From NCBI GenBank assembly GCA_964534565.1, contig CAZHON010000001.1:620001-684000 (forward strand): DNA of 64,000 bases, given 5' to 3'. The position numbers and the translations under genes were made by a program. The notes beneath the pieces were generated by a model. That model was not told the origin of the DNA and made no database searches. It saw only the letters and a program-made list of their open reading frames with translations. The DNA is from CAZHON01 sp964534565 (GTDB taxonomy: Bacteria; Patescibacteriota; Gracilibacteria; Peribacterales; Peribacteraceae). Each line of letters starts with the position of its first letter. Positions within the stretch are counted from its first letter, which is position 1. This document shows, piece by piece, positions 1-9,479 of the stretch.

Positions 1-1556
1 ACAACGATTCCGATTCACAGATCGATGCCCAAGATAGTGACTGTCACACGGACGGCAACGTGAATAACAACAACAGCTTCAATCCAAGCGGTAACGAAGG
101 AAGCACGACGAACGTCAACCCAACGGACTTGAGCATCTCCTTCACGGGTCCTACAAGTGTGGTCAAAGGAACGACGGTGATCTACACGGCAACGGTGACC
201 AACAATGGCCCTGCAATCGCGACGAACATCCGCGTCACAGATCCTCCACTCGGATTTACATTCCTTCCTGCTCAAAGCACACAGAACTGTGCTCAGAACG
301 GAACGGATGTCGTCTGTACCCTCGCAAGCCTTGCAGTCGGCAGTTCTCAGACATTCACGCTCGCCTTCAGTACAAACGGAGCCACGTGCAACACGTATGT
401 AACCGACACGGCAACGGTGACGGCAACGAACACCGATCCAAACACCACGAACAACCAGAGTCAGACGATCACCACATTCGTCAGCTGTTCTGCAACGGGA
501 AACCAATGTCAGGACGGAGTCGATAACGACAGCGACGGAAAGATCGACGCACTGGATCCCGATTGTCACTCAGACGGAAACGTGAATAACTCCGGAAGTT
601 TCGACGGCACACGCAACGAAAGCACGAACAACGGAAACTGCCACGATGATGATCTGACAATTACCATCAGCGATACTCCGGATCCTGTTGATGCAGACGA
701 TGAAATCGAATACGAAATCACGTTGGAAAACGACTGTAACTCCGCACGCACAATTACAGTGACTGCTGAGTTGGACCACGATACGGAATTCGTCGACGCA
801 ACGAACAACGGAAACGACATCGACGACCAGACAGTTCGTTGGGACAACCTCTCCATCGGAGCAAACGATGACCGCACGATCCGCCTCACCGTCCGCACAG
901 ACAGAGATCTTGAAGATGGCGACCGTGTCCGTTTGGAAGTGAACTCTGGAACACAGAGCGAAACCGAGGACACAACCATCGGTCAGGGTGGAGGCAGCAG
1001 TAGCAGCAATGGAACGACTGGATTGTCCGTGACGACACAGGCAGACCGCAGTGAGGCTCAACCAGGCGACGTTGTGACCTACACAATCACCGTTCGTAAC
1101 AACGGCAATACTGCTGTGAGCGATGCAACTCTCCAGAACAATTACACTTCTGGCCAGCTCACGATCTTGGATCCAGCAGGAGGACAGATCAACGGCACCA
1201 GCATCAGTTGGAACCTTGACCGCTTGGACCCAAACACGTCACGCCAACTGCGCTATACCACACGCATCGGAAGCTCGATGCGTAACGGTGAGGTGGTTGC
1301 CAACACAGCGACTCTCACCGCAAACGGCCGCTCTACTTCCGCAAACGGAATTGTCCGCATCGTGACCCAGCTGCCACAGACAGGAGTCGGATTCGGCTTC
1401 CTGACAGGCAATACAACCCAAGGGCTCAGCCCAATGCAAATCGACGCTTCGTCACACACGGACAGCAGCTCCTTCGTCACAACAATGGCCATCCTCTCCA
1501 CAATGATCGGAGGACTTGGAATGGGTGGACTGGTCGGAAAACGCTACTTCCTCTAA
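1..1556 (+). CDS. DUF11-repeat surface protein with C-terminal LPQTG, 5' end missing
   Basis: The frame is open from the window edge (codons from base 3), so the N-terminus is missing. Visible in order: the end of a DND-type Asp-rich motif, a DUF11-like beta-sandwich (about 120-460 nt), a DGVDNDSDGKID Ca-binding-like motif, a second beta-domain, a short Ser linker and a DUF11 domain of the 'QPGDVVTYTITVRNNG' type. The C-terminus has LPQTG, about 30 polar residues, a hydrophobic helix and a KRYFL tail. This points to an exported wall- or membrane-anchored adhesin-like protein. The C-terminal half is clearly paralogous to the next gene. The LPQTG-to-helix distance is longer than in classic sortase signals, and no sortase gene is in the window. 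Function is inferred from architecture only. Confidence 0.8.
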   Translation, partial: NDSDSQIDAQDSDCHTDGNVNNNNSFNPSGNEGSTTNVNPTDLSISFTGPTSVVKGTTVIYTATVTNNGPAIATNIRVTDPPLGFTFLPAQSTQNCAQNGTDVVCTLASLAVGSSQTFTLAFSTNGATCNTYVTDTATVTATNTDPNTTNNQSQTITTFVSCSATGNQCQDGVDNDSDGKIDALDPDCHSDGNVNNSGSFDGTRNESTNNGNCHDDDLTITISDTPDPVDADDEIEYEITLENDCNSARTITVTAELDHDTEFVDATNNGNDIDDQTVRWDNLSIGANDDRTIRLTVRTDRDLEDGDRVRLEVNSGTQSETEDTTIGQGGGSSSSNGTTGLSVTTQADRSEAQPGDVVTYTITVRNNGNTAVSDATLQNNYTSGQLTILDPAGGQINGTSISWNLDRLDPNTSRQLRYTTRIGSSMRNGEVVANTATLTANGRSTSANGIVRIVTQLPQTGVGFGFLTGNTTQGLSPMQIDASSHTDSSSFVTTMAILSTMIGGLGMGGLVGKRYFL

Positions 1557-1577
1557 GTAAAAACAACTTAACGTACA

Positions 1578-1608
1578 ATAGGGTGTCCGAGTGGACACCC
1601 TATTTTTA
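1578..1608 (+). terminator. Intrinsic terminator of the first DUF11 gene
   Basis: GGGTGTCC (1581-1588) pairs perfectly with GGACACCC (1593-1600) around a GAGT loop, with flanking ATA/TAT pairing and a run of T. It lies 25 nt after the stop codon. Confidence 0.85.
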
Positions 1609-1726
1609 TAATTTGGCTATTACGGCCAATCTACGTATTCCCTAGGCTAAAGTAATCAGGAAAGAGTATTGACAATATGACAATTATGTCCCATAGTGAT
1701 TCCCTTTCTCTCTTCCTCCTTCTTCT

Positions 1727-4700
1727 ATGTTCAAGCGCGGAATTTTAGCCTCATTCCTGGTACTGTCTGCTCTCGCAGTCAATATTCAGGTCAGTAAAGT
1801 AACGAACATCTGGGAATTGCTTGCACCTCAAACGAGTGCAGCAACGACTGGGGATTTTGCGAGAGAAGGCGCAAACCCTAAGTACGGAAAGACATGGATC
1901 GCTTCGATCACATGTCGCAACGGTGCCGGTGCACCTCAGTCATTTGGAGGAGGAGATCCACTGACAGTCGCGACTCTGGTCAGCAATGCCATTGCAGCTC
2001 AGAACTTGCCATTCACACGACCTAACGCTCCACTCGTTCGCAGTGACGGAGGTACAGGAGGTGGAAACCACTGGGACGACAACGGAACTCCTCATTTGCC
2101 AACATTGCAGGCAGCATGTCGCATCCTTGGATTCGATACGTACGTTTCTTCCACATGTGCAGACACGGAACGAAGTGGTAACTATCCAAACGGAAAGTGT
2201 AACTACCACTCCCCTGGTGATAACGTGCACTACCGCTTCGTCGGTACGTACCCTGTCTCAGGCACGGCGTGCAGCGACGCGCTCGATAACGACGGTGACG
2301 GACTTGTAGATATGAACGACCCAGGTTGTTCTTCCCCAAATGACACAGACGAAACGAACTCTTGCACGCCAAACTTGCCTGCAACGCGCTCCTTCGCAAA
2401 CGGCGGACTCGACGCGATCAGCTTCGTCGATACCTACGTTCCAGACGTCTGGACGTACGTCGACGGAACTGCATTGGCAGACGATGCAGCCACGATGCAA
2501 AAAATCTGTACCCTTGCCGGGTATCAGACTGTCGCAAGTCATACGAGTAAGGGATTTTCCAGCTGCGGAGACAACTTCATCGCACACTGGAACGGCTCAT
2601 TCTTTGAGAATCACCAAGCATGTGCCGACGGAAACCACTGGCTTGTAAACCTCACCTGCAGCAACCCATACATCTGTGTTCCAACACCACAGTGTCGTGA
2701 CGGAATCGATAATGACGCTGACGGTGTGACGGACTATCCAAATGACTTCAGCTGCTCCAACACGAACGATACAGACGAAACGAACCCGAAGGCACAGTGT
2801 CAGGATGGAGTGGATAACGATGGCGACGGTTTGACAGACTTCCCTGCCGATCCAGGTTGTACGAGCAAGCAGGACAACGACGAATTCACCATCACTCAAT
2901 GTAACGACGGAATCGATAACGACGGTGACGGTGCAACGGACGCAAGCGACTTCAGCTGCTCCGGTACAACGGACAACGATGAAACGAATCCAAAGTCCCA
3001 GTGTCAGGACGGAATCGACAACGACTCCGATGGTTTGACGGACTTCCCGAACGATCCAGGTTGTACGAGTAACCAGGACAACGATGAATTCACTCCGGCT
3101 CAGTGTCAGGACGGAATCGATAATGATGCAGACGGTGCAATCGATTATCCAGCCGACTTCAGCTGTACGTCTCCTACAGATACGGATGAAACAAACCCGA
3201 AGTCCCAGTGTCAGGATGGTATCGACAACGATGGTGATGGTCTCATCGACTTGANNNNNNNNNNNNNNNNNNNNNNNNNNNNNNNNNNNNNNNNNNNNNN
3301 NNNNNNNNNNNNNNNNNNNNNNNNNNNNNNNNNNNNNNNNNNNNNNNNNNNNNNACTTCCCTGCTGACTTCAGCTGCGGTAACCAGCAAGACAACGACGA
3401 AACGAACCCGAAGGCTCAGTGTCAGGACACGACCGATAACGACGGTGACGGACTGATCGACTTCCCTTCCGATCCAGGCTGTACCTCTTTGCAGGACAAC
3501 AGCGAAAACACTGCAACGAGCCAGTGTCAGGACGGTGTGGATAACGACTCTGACGGTGCAACGGACTACCCTGCAGACTTCAGCTGTTCCGCACCAACTG
3601 ATACAGACGAAACGAACCCCAAGACACAGTGTCAGGACTTGATCGATAACGATGCCGACGGTCTCATCGACTTCGGCGCAGACCCAGGTTGTGCAAGTAA
3701 GCAAGACAACGATGAGTTCAACGCTCCTCAGTGTCAGGACGGTCTCGACAACGACGGTGACGGAGCTGTCGACGGTGCAGACTTCAGCTGCGCAAACCCA
3801 ACAGACAACGACGAAACGAACCCACGTTCCCAATGTCAGGATGGTTCCGATAACGACTCCGACGGTGCGATCGACTTCCCAGCAGACTTCAGCTGCGCAA
3901 GCCCACAGGACAATGACGAGACATTGCCAAAGGCTCAGTGCCAGGACACGATCGATAACGATGGCGATGGGCTGATCGACCTGGTCGACCCAGGTTGTAC
4001 GAACGCTCAGGACAACACGGAAAACACGGCTACAAGCCAATGTCAGGACGGTGTGGATAACGATGGAGACGGAGCAGTTGATGCTGCCGACTTCAGCTGC
4101 AGTGGTCCGACGGACACAGACGAAACGAACCCAAAGGCACAGTGTCAGGATGGGTCCGATAACGACTCCGACGGTGCGATCGACTTCCCAGCAGACTTCA
4201 GCTGCGCAAGCCCACAGGACAATGACGAGACATTGCCAAAGGCTCAGTGCCAGGACACGATCGACAACGATGGCGACGGATTGATTGACCTCAGTGACCC
4301 AGGCTGCTCAAACCGCCAGGACAACACGGAAAACTCTGCAACGAGCCAGTGTCAGGACGGTACGGATAACGACTCCGACGGTGCGATCGACTTCCCAGCT
4401 GACTTCAGCTGTGCAAACGCACAGGACACAGACGAAGCTGTTCCAAAGGCCCAGTGTCAGGACAACGCCGATAACGATGGTGACGGTGCTACGGACTTCC
4501 CAGCAGACTTCGGATGCGGAACATTCCAGGACAACAACGAGTCCGATCCAAAGGCCCAGTGTCAGGATGGAATCGATAACGATGGAGACAACCTCATCGA
4601 CTTCGGTGCAGACCCAGGTTGTATGAACAAGCAGGACAATGACGAAGGAAACTCAACGTCTAGCAGTTCTTCTTCGAGCTCCTCAAGTTTCTCCAGCACC

Positions 4701-6254
4701 TCAAGTTCTTCCTCCAGCTCTTCCTCAAATTCCTCCAGCACCTCAAGTTCTTCTTCAAGCAGCTCCTCTTCTTCCAGCAACTCATCTTCACTCGGTATTG
4801 CTGACCTCTCCGTAACGCTCACAGGTCCTTCCTCCGTCACACGCGGTGGAACAGTGACGTACACGGCAACAGTGACCAACAACGGTCCTGCAACCGCATA
4901 TAACGTCGTCCTCACAGACCCGCCTGCAGGCTTCACATTCTTACCTGCTTCCAGCAGCGCAAACTGCAGCTCCAACGGCTCCGTTGTGAACTGTACGCTT
5001 GCCTCACTCAACGCTGGTTCTTCCCAGACGTTCAACATCACATTCTTGACCCAGAACAGTTCTTGCAACATTACGGTGACAGACATTGCAACAGTCACAG
5101 CAAGCAACACGGACCCGAACAACTCGAACAATCAGAGCCAGACGGTCTCCACATTCGTTTCTTGCGGCACAACAGGACAATACTGTGCTGACGGTATCGA
5201 TAACGATGCGGACGGCCTCATCGACTACAACGACCCTGATTGTCACACAGACGGCAGTGTCGGTAACCCGAACTCCTACAACCCGAACGGCAACGAAACG
5301 ACGAACAACGGTACGAACGGCAACTGCCGCAGCGGAGACTTGGACATCGAAGCACGCGCTCTCGATAACCCAGTCCGCCCAGGCGACGACTTGGAATACG
5401 AGATCACCGTGACGAACGACGGTAACACAAGCTGTAACCTCGACCTCCGCGCTCGTTTGGATAAGCAGACACGCTTCCGCGATGCCTCAAGCGGCGGTGA
5501 CGAAAGCGGTTCCGAGACCGTCCTCTGGGACAACTTCGTTGTTCCTCGCGATGACGAACGCACGGTTCGTCTCACCGTTCGCGTCGATCGCGATGCTGAA
5601 GACGGTGATGTTCTCGAAATGAAGGCAAGCATCCCTGGCCACAACGACACGGTTGAAGTTGATGTTCGCGACAACGGTGGATCCTCAACTTCCAGCACAG
5701 GAAGCACTGGTGCCCGCATTACGGTAAGCAAGAGCGCAGACCGCTCCACGGCTCAGCCGGGCGACGTTGTCTCCTACACCATCACGGTCCGTAACCTCGG
5801 GACAACCGCTGCAACGAACGTGACGATCGATGACATCTACAACTCCGGTCAGCTCAGCATTCTTGATCCTGCAGGTGGCAACGTGAACGGTTCGACATTG
5901 CGCTGGACGCTTGATCGCGTCGACGGCAACACGACTCGCACATTGCGCTACACCGCACGCATCAGCTCAAGCATGCGCAACGGTGACGTCGTTCAAAACA
6001 GCGTATCCGTCTCTGGTGGCGGCACAAGCGGTAACGATTCGAACATGATTCGCATCATCACCCAGTTGCCACAGACAGGAGTTGGATTCGGCTCCATGAC
6101 AAACGGTTCCGATACAACTCACCTGCAAGCTGTGACGAACAACTCCACAAGCACTGCAGAAGCCTCCGGTGTCTTCTCTGTCCTCAGCGTGATTGCCACG
6201 GTGATCGGCGGACTTGGACTTGGTGGTACGATCGGTCGCAAGTTGCTCTTCTAA
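1727..6254 (+). CDS. Giant secreted protein with DNDGDG repeats, DUF11 domains and LPQTG
   Basis: This is one gene interrupted by a 100-N gap. The frame before the gap (from 1727) and after it (from 3355) differ by one base, as expected for an arbitrary gap size, and both encode the same repeat. It begins with a hydrophobic signal segment, then two related Cys-containing domains of about 100 residues (compare 'CRILGFDTYVSST' with 'CTLAGYQTVASHTS'). Then come about 20 visible units of 34-35 residues of the type QCQDGIDNDGDGLIDF...DPGC...DNDE, whose DxDxDG spacing resembles Ca-binding thrombospondin-3/dockerin loops with one disulfide per unit. A Ser-only linker, two DUF11-type regions, LPQTG, a helix and an RK tail follow. 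The start is preceded by a pyrimidine tract, not a Shine-Dalgarno. It is a probable long calcium-stiffened surface stalk; ligand unknown. Confidence 0.8.
2266..4650 (+). repeat. Tandem 34-35-codon DNDGDG repeats, including a 110-bp exact duplication
   Basis: Units of about 100-105 bp encode CQDGxDNDxDGxxDxxxDxxC. Bases 3846-3955 and 4155-4264 are identical over 110 bp at an offset of 309 bp, which is three units. This suggests recent unequal recombination or slippage in blocks of three. Confidence 0.9.
3255..3354. other. Assembly gap (100 N)
   Basis: Exactly 100 N, the usual placeholder for a gap of unknown size. It lies in the most repetitive part of the giant gene, so the true number of repeat units is unknown. 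Confidence 0.98.
4652..4790 (+). repeat. Low-complexity Ser-rich linker coding region
   Basis: About 45 codons are almost all Ser (TCT, TCC, TCA, TCG and AGC mixed) with a few Thr, Asn and Phe. The mixed codons argue for selection on the amino acid and not for a DNA microsatellite. It separates the repeat stalk from the DUF11 module. Confidence 0.85.
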
Positions 6255-6276
6255 TTCGTCTTTCCTTTCTCCGAAG

Positions 6277-6307
6277 AAAAACGCCGAGTGAAGACTCGGC
6301 GTTTTTT
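6277..6307. terminator. Bidirectional intrinsic terminator between the giant gene and pth
   Basis: ACGCCGAGT (6281-6289) pairs with ACTCGGCGT (6294-6302) around GAAG, flanked by A-run and T-run. It sits between convergent genes and can serve both strands. Confidence 0.88.
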
Positions 6308-6370
6308 GTAAGAAAATTCCTTTTATCGTTGTGTCCATTCTTTATCGCTCGGACGAAGGTGGGAAAAACT

Positions 6371-6928
6371 CTACTCACTCTTCTCCGCTTCAAATACAAA
6401 CTTCGTCACGATCTCTGGAATCTGCTTCAACGATTCATTGAGCGTCTTCCGTTCTTCCTTCGAAAACGCACTGAGAACCCATGTGGCCAAATCCCCTTCC
6501 GCCGGCTTGGGTCCAATGCCAATGCGCAGTCGAGGGAACGCTTCTCCATACTGCTCAATGAGGGACTTCAGACCATTGTGCGTCCCTGCGCTTCCGGTTT
6601 GTCGCAACCGAAGGGTCCCCAAAGGCAGATCAATATCATCGGTCAGAATGAGAATCTGCACCGCGGGATTCAATTTATAGAAATCCGTGATTTTGCGAAC
6701 ACATTCTCCCGAACGATTCATGTAGGTCTGCGGTTGGACCAAAAGAACCGGCACTGTTGTGATGTGCGCCTCGCTCACACGTGCCTGAAACTTCGGCATA
6801 TCTTTCCATTCCCCTGCATCGAACGTTTGAGACAATACTTCTGTCGCCATGAAACCCGCATTGTGACGCGTTCCGTCATAGGTTTTTCCATGATTTCCAA
6901 GGCCGACGATGACAAGAGATGGGCGCAT
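6371..6928 (-). CDS. pth: Peptidyl-tRNA hydrolase
   Basis: It cleaves peptidyl-tRNA released from stalled ribosomes, recycling tRNA in the cytoplasm. At 185 residues the length is normal for Pth. Family motifs are present: GLGNHGKTYDGTRHNAG with Asn12 and the catalytic-type His22, MNRSGE (Met70-Asn71), the DDIDLPLG segment with the conserved Asp, and GTHNGLKS with Asn118. It is the last gene of a minus-strand run with the HEPN-like and PH-domain genes, 5 nt downstream of the former. Confidence 0.95.
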   Translation of the reverse strand: MRPSLVIVGLGNHGKTYDGTRHNAGFMATEVLSQTFDAGEWKDMPKFQARVSEAHITTVPVLLVQPQTYMNRSGECVRKITDFYKLNPAVQILILTDDIDLPLGTLRLRQTGSAGTHNGLKSLIEQYGEAFPRLRIGIGPKPAEGDLATWVLSAFSKEERKTLNESLKQIPEIVTKFVFEAEKSE

Positions 6929-6933
6929 GGAAT

Positions 6934-7326
6934 TTATTTCATGAGGGAACGAATGGCTTGTTGAAAAATCATAAGCGCTCGCTCTTCATCATTTCCAGAC
7001 AAGGATGCATGCACTTCGTGCGCAATCGTATTGCGAAGCTTGTGCGCCCACCAGACATCGTTGAGATGTTTGATACGGGGACCTGCCTTCTTCAATTTCT
7101 CACCCAAGGACCCTTGGTATCCCAACTCCGAAAGTGCCAAATCGAGTACTTTATCGGCCTCCAGAATACGACGTACGGGGTCCGCGTGACGCGTGACCGA
7201 CGCCCATGCGCGTTCTACCTTCTCACATCCCGCCTGGGACATGTGCCCCCTCATTTTTAAACCCAATACCAAGACCGCAAGCGCCACCAAGGCGAGCGCA
7301 CCCAAAATGATTGCAGGGAGAAGCAT
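6934..7326 (-). CDS. Membrane-anchored HEPN-like protein
   Basis: 130 residues. One N-terminal transmembrane helix (about residues 3-24) is followed by a helical cytoplasmic part. The segment WWAHKLRNTIAHE contains RNTIAH, which fits the Rx4-6H active-site signature of HEPN domains (Arg, polar residue, then His), best known from RNase toxins but also found in structural HEPN proteins. It directly abuts the PH-domain gene upstream (no spacer) and lies 5 nt from pth. No antitoxin or nucleotidyltransferase partner is adjacent. The HEPN assignment is an inference from a short motif. Confidence 0.55.
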   Translation of the reverse strand: MLLPAIILGALALVALAVLVLGLKMRGHMSQAGCEKVERAWASVTRHADPVRRILEADKVLDLALSELGYQGSLGEKLKKAGPRIKHLNDVWWAHKLRNTIAHEVHASLSGNDEERALMIFQQAIRSLMK

Positions 7327-7911
7327 TTATTCGGTGGGGAAATCACGCATTTGAATACGTTCGGCAATGAGGGTGGAGAGCATCTCTTGCACCTGCTTCG
7401 AATCCTTCAAATTTTTCTTGTGGAGATACGTTTCCATGTTGCGTAACACCAACCCCTCGACGCTGCGTGGATTTTTGACGTACTCCATCGAAATCGCAGA
7501 GCCGGTCGAAATCTTCTCCACGCTGATCGTGCCAAAGTTCATGAGCGTTCCAAACACTCCGTGAATTTCATAACTAACTCCCTGCAAGTCGCTGTAGAGC
7601 ACACGGGCCGATTCACGATGGAACCATCCGTGCCACGAAACATCAATAATGCCGTGGTCGGTAATGATCCACGCATCGAGGAAGTAATCGAAGAAATTGC
7701 GGAGCAACCACACCAACGAAATCATCGCCACGATTGCGAGCGACAATTGCACACCGCGCACATGGGACAGAAAAAAGAATACCAACGAGGCAATCACGAC
7801 CGTCGTCGGCCAGAACAGCGCCTTTGTTCCGAGTAACCAGTGTTTGTGCACGATGAGAGAAACATTCTCATCATCCTCCAGGTGGCCGCGAAACAGGACA
7901 CGATCGAGCAT
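7327..7911 (-). CDS. Bacterial PH-domain (YdbT/DUF304-like) membrane protein
   Basis: 194 residues. Two hydrophobic helices (about 32-50 and 55-75) precede a beta-rich domain, WIITDHGIIDV...HRESARVLYSDLQGVSYEIHGVFG, typical of the bPH_2 family found next to membrane helices. A charged helical tail follows. It is the first gene of the minus-strand run with the HEPN-like gene and pth, divergent from lepB. The family role is poorly defined (membrane-associated scaffold). Fold assignment is from recognisable segments only. Confidence 0.7.
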   Translation of the reverse strand: MLDRVLFRGHLEDDENVSLIVHKHWLLGTKALFWPTTVVIASLVFFFLSHVRGVQLSLAIVAMISLVWLLRNFFDYFLDAWIITDHGIIDVSWHGWFHRESARVLYSDLQGVSYEIHGVFGTLMNFGTISVEKISTGSAISMEYVKNPRSVEGLVLRNMETYLHKKNLKDSKQVQEMLSTLIAERIQMRDFPTE

Positions 7912-7978
7912 CGGCTGGAGTCTACGCTGTCAGAAGACGAAGCGGTAGCTCTGGCTGTACGTGCCTTGCCGAGACCGC

Positions 7979-7991
7979 TAGACTGCGACCC
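7979..7991 (+). promoter_or_regulatory. Leaderless-type -10 element of lepB
   Basis: TAGACT (7979-7984) ends 7 nt before the ATG at 7992, so transcription would start at or next to the start codon. No convincing -35 and no Shine-Dalgarno are seen. Confidence 0.55.
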
Positions 7992-8612
7992 ATGACCGAA
8001 CGAAAGAAGCACGGCGCGCTCTTCCACCTTCTGGATGTAGCATTGAACGTCATCGTCATCATTGCGATTGTCACCGGAATTCGAACATTCCTCGTCTCAC
8101 CGTTTCAAGTAGACGGAAGCTCCATGTCGAGCACATTGGAGAATAAGGAGTACATCATCATCAACAAACTCGCTTTCTTCATTGGCAACCCGATACGCGG
8201 AGACATCGTCGTCTTTCATCCACCAAACGAACCGAGCAAGTACTACGTGAAGCGTGTCATCGGCATGCCGGGTGACACCGTCATTTTGCGCGACGGATAT
8301 GTCTACATCAAAAACGCATCTTCTTCGAAGGAAGTGAAAATCGACGAACCGTATCTCGATGAACGAAACTTGGGAAAAACATTCGATCATCCGGCAGGCA
8401 GCGGACGCGAGACGACGTATAAGGTGCCGGAAGATCACTACTTCCTCCTGGGAGACAATCGCCAAGGAAGTCTCGATTCCCGCAGCTTTGCCGACATCGA
8501 TCACAATCCCCTTCCCTTCGTCTCCCGAGAGAGCATCAAGGGTCGCGTGTGGGTCGTTGCATTGCCGGTCACGAAAATCCACGAGCTCGCGAAGCCCGCA
8601 TATACCATCTGA
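7992..8612 (+). CDS. lepB: Signal peptidase I
   Basis: It removes signal peptides from Sec-exported proteins at the outer face of the membrane. An N-terminal anchor (about residues 15-36) is followed by box B GSSMSSTL with the nucleophile-type Ser44, box D YYVKRVIGMPGD with the general-base Lys87, and box E GDNRQGSLDSR. At 206 residues it is a standard Gram-positive-like size with a single anchor. Likely substrates here include the giant surface proteins and the SLH protein. The start at 7992 follows a -10 hexamer by 7 nt. Confidence 0.93.
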   Translation: MTERKKHGALFHLLDVALNVIVIIAIVTGIRTFLVSPFQVDGSSMSSTLENKEYIIINKLAFFIGNPIRGDIVVFHPPNEPSKYYVKRVIGMPGDTVILRDGYVYIKNASSSKEVKIDEPYLDERNLGKTFDHPAGSGRETTYKVPEDHYFLLGDNRQGSLDSRSFADIDHNPLPFVSRESIKGRVWVVALPVTKIHELAKPAYTI

Positions 8613-8660
8613 AGTGTCGCCTCGAGGTGAAAATGCGCTCTAAATGAGGCTGAGAAAGGC

Positions 8661-8688
8661 TTGCTTGAGCAGAAGAAACAGGTACCAT
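8661..8688 (+). promoter_or_regulatory. secE promoter candidate
   Basis: TTGCTT (8661-8666), a 16-bp spacer and TACCAT (8683-8688). The predicted start lies just at the small hairpin that follows, so promoter and lepB terminator appear to overlap. Confidence 0.45.
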
Positions 8689-8694
8689 AGGCAC

Positions 8695-8711
8695 GCCCGT
8701 AAGGGCTTTTT
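8695..8711 (+). terminator. Short terminator-like hairpin between lepB and secE
   Basis: GCCC (8695-8698), GTAA loop, GGGC (8703-8706), then TTTTTCTTT. The stem is only 4 bp, so it is weak; it may end lepB transcripts. Confidence 0.4.
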
Positions 8712-8724
8712 CTTTACGCAAACA

Positions 8725-8916
8725 ATGGACCGCATTACAACCTACATCAACGACTCTCTCGAGGAACTTCGTCACGTTCGCTGGCCTACACGTCAGCAGG
8801 CAATCAAGCTCTCCTCGATTGTGATCGGTTTCACTGCAATTTGTGCGATTGCATTCGGTGCCGCAGACGCTCTCTTCGCCGAGATCCTCCGCGCCCTGCT
8901 TTCGTTCTCTCAGTAA
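8725..8916 (+). CDS. secE: Protein translocase subunit SecE
   Basis: 63 residues from the ATG at 8725: a short amphipathic segment SLEELRHVRWPTRQQAIK (the conserved SecE cytoplasmic helix with the WPTR core) followed by one transmembrane helix. It is a minimal single-helix SecE that clamps SecY in the translocon. The order secE-nusG is the classic bacterial arrangement, which supports both calls. An in-frame upstream extension to 8644 would cover the promoter and hairpin and is not likely to be translated. Confidence 0.93.
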   Translation: MDRITTYINDSLEELRHVRWPTRQQAIKLSSIVIGFTAICAIAFGAADALFAEILRALLSFSQ

Positions 8917-8932
8917 GTCCCCTCTTTCTCCC

Positions 8933-9478
8933 ATGTCGAAACAAGACCCCAATGCCGGACGAAACTGGTACGTGGTACACACCTATGCAGGGTATGAAGA
9001 TGCAGTGAAGCAATCTCTCATGCAACGCATCGAGAGTTTCGGTATGCAGGATTACATCTTCGATGTGCAGGTTCCAAAAGAGAAACAACTCGTCTTCAAA
9101 AAGAATGAGCCTGTCGAAGAAGAACGCAAACTCTTCCCGGGTTATGTGCTTGTCGATATGACGGTTACAGATGAGTCATGGTACCTGGTCCGCAACACTC
9201 CGAACGTCACAGGATTCGTCGGAAGCGGAAACATTCCCGTTCCCGTAAGCCCCGATGAATTCGGTGTGATCCAGCGCCGCGTTGGTGAGCAGGAGGCGAA
9301 GTTCAAGAGCGACTTCCAGGTTGGCGATCTCGTCGTCATCGCCGACGGTCCATTCAAGAACTATGAAGGTTCCGTCGACTCCGTCGATGTCTCCAAGGGA
9401 AAACTCACGGTCTTGGTGCTCATCTTCGATCGCGAGACTCCTGTCGAATTGGACTTCACACAGGTCAAAAAGAAGTAA
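8933..9478 (+). CDS. nusG: Transcription termination/antitermination factor NusG
   Basis: 181 residues from the ATG at 8933. The NGN domain starts NWYVVHTYAGYEDAVKQSL and contains LFPGYVLVDM, which contacts RNA polymerase. The C-terminal KOW domain is VGDLVVIADGPFKNYEGSV. It links RNA polymerase with ribosomes or Rho. It lies 16 nt after secE. The upstream sequence is a C/T tract with no Shine-Dalgarno. The ribosomal genes rplK/rplA that often follow nusG are not here; a lipoprotein gene follows after 1 nt. Confidence 0.95.
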   Translation: MSKQDPNAGRNWYVVHTYAGYEDAVKQSLMQRIESFGMQDYIFDVQVPKEKQLVFKKNEPVEEERKLFPGYVLVDMTVTDESWYLVRNTPNVTGFVGSGNIPVPVSPDEFGVIQRRVGEQEAKFKSDFQVGDLVVIADGPFKNYEGSVDSVDVSKGKLTVLVLIFDRETPVELDFTQVKKK

Positions 9479-9479
9479 T

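Noticed and set aside
2597..4040. Long open frames on the minus strand opposite the DNDGDG repeats
   Set aside because: They are by-products of the repetitive codon pattern GAYAACGAY and cover the same units; the plus-strand frame has signal peptide, domains and anchor.
3536..4060. Two perfect DnaA boxes (TGTGGATAA at 3536-3544 and 4052-4060)
   Set aside because: They fall in the GVDND codons of the repeat and are explained by coding sequence; no A/T-rich origin-like region is nearby.
2266..4650. Possible CRISPR array
   Set aside because: The units are adjacent, coding and without spacers.
6934..7911. Toxin-antitoxin pair made of the HEPN-like and PH-domain genes
   Set aside because: The PH-domain protein does not look like an antitoxin, and the pair is organised with pth as an ordinary transcript.
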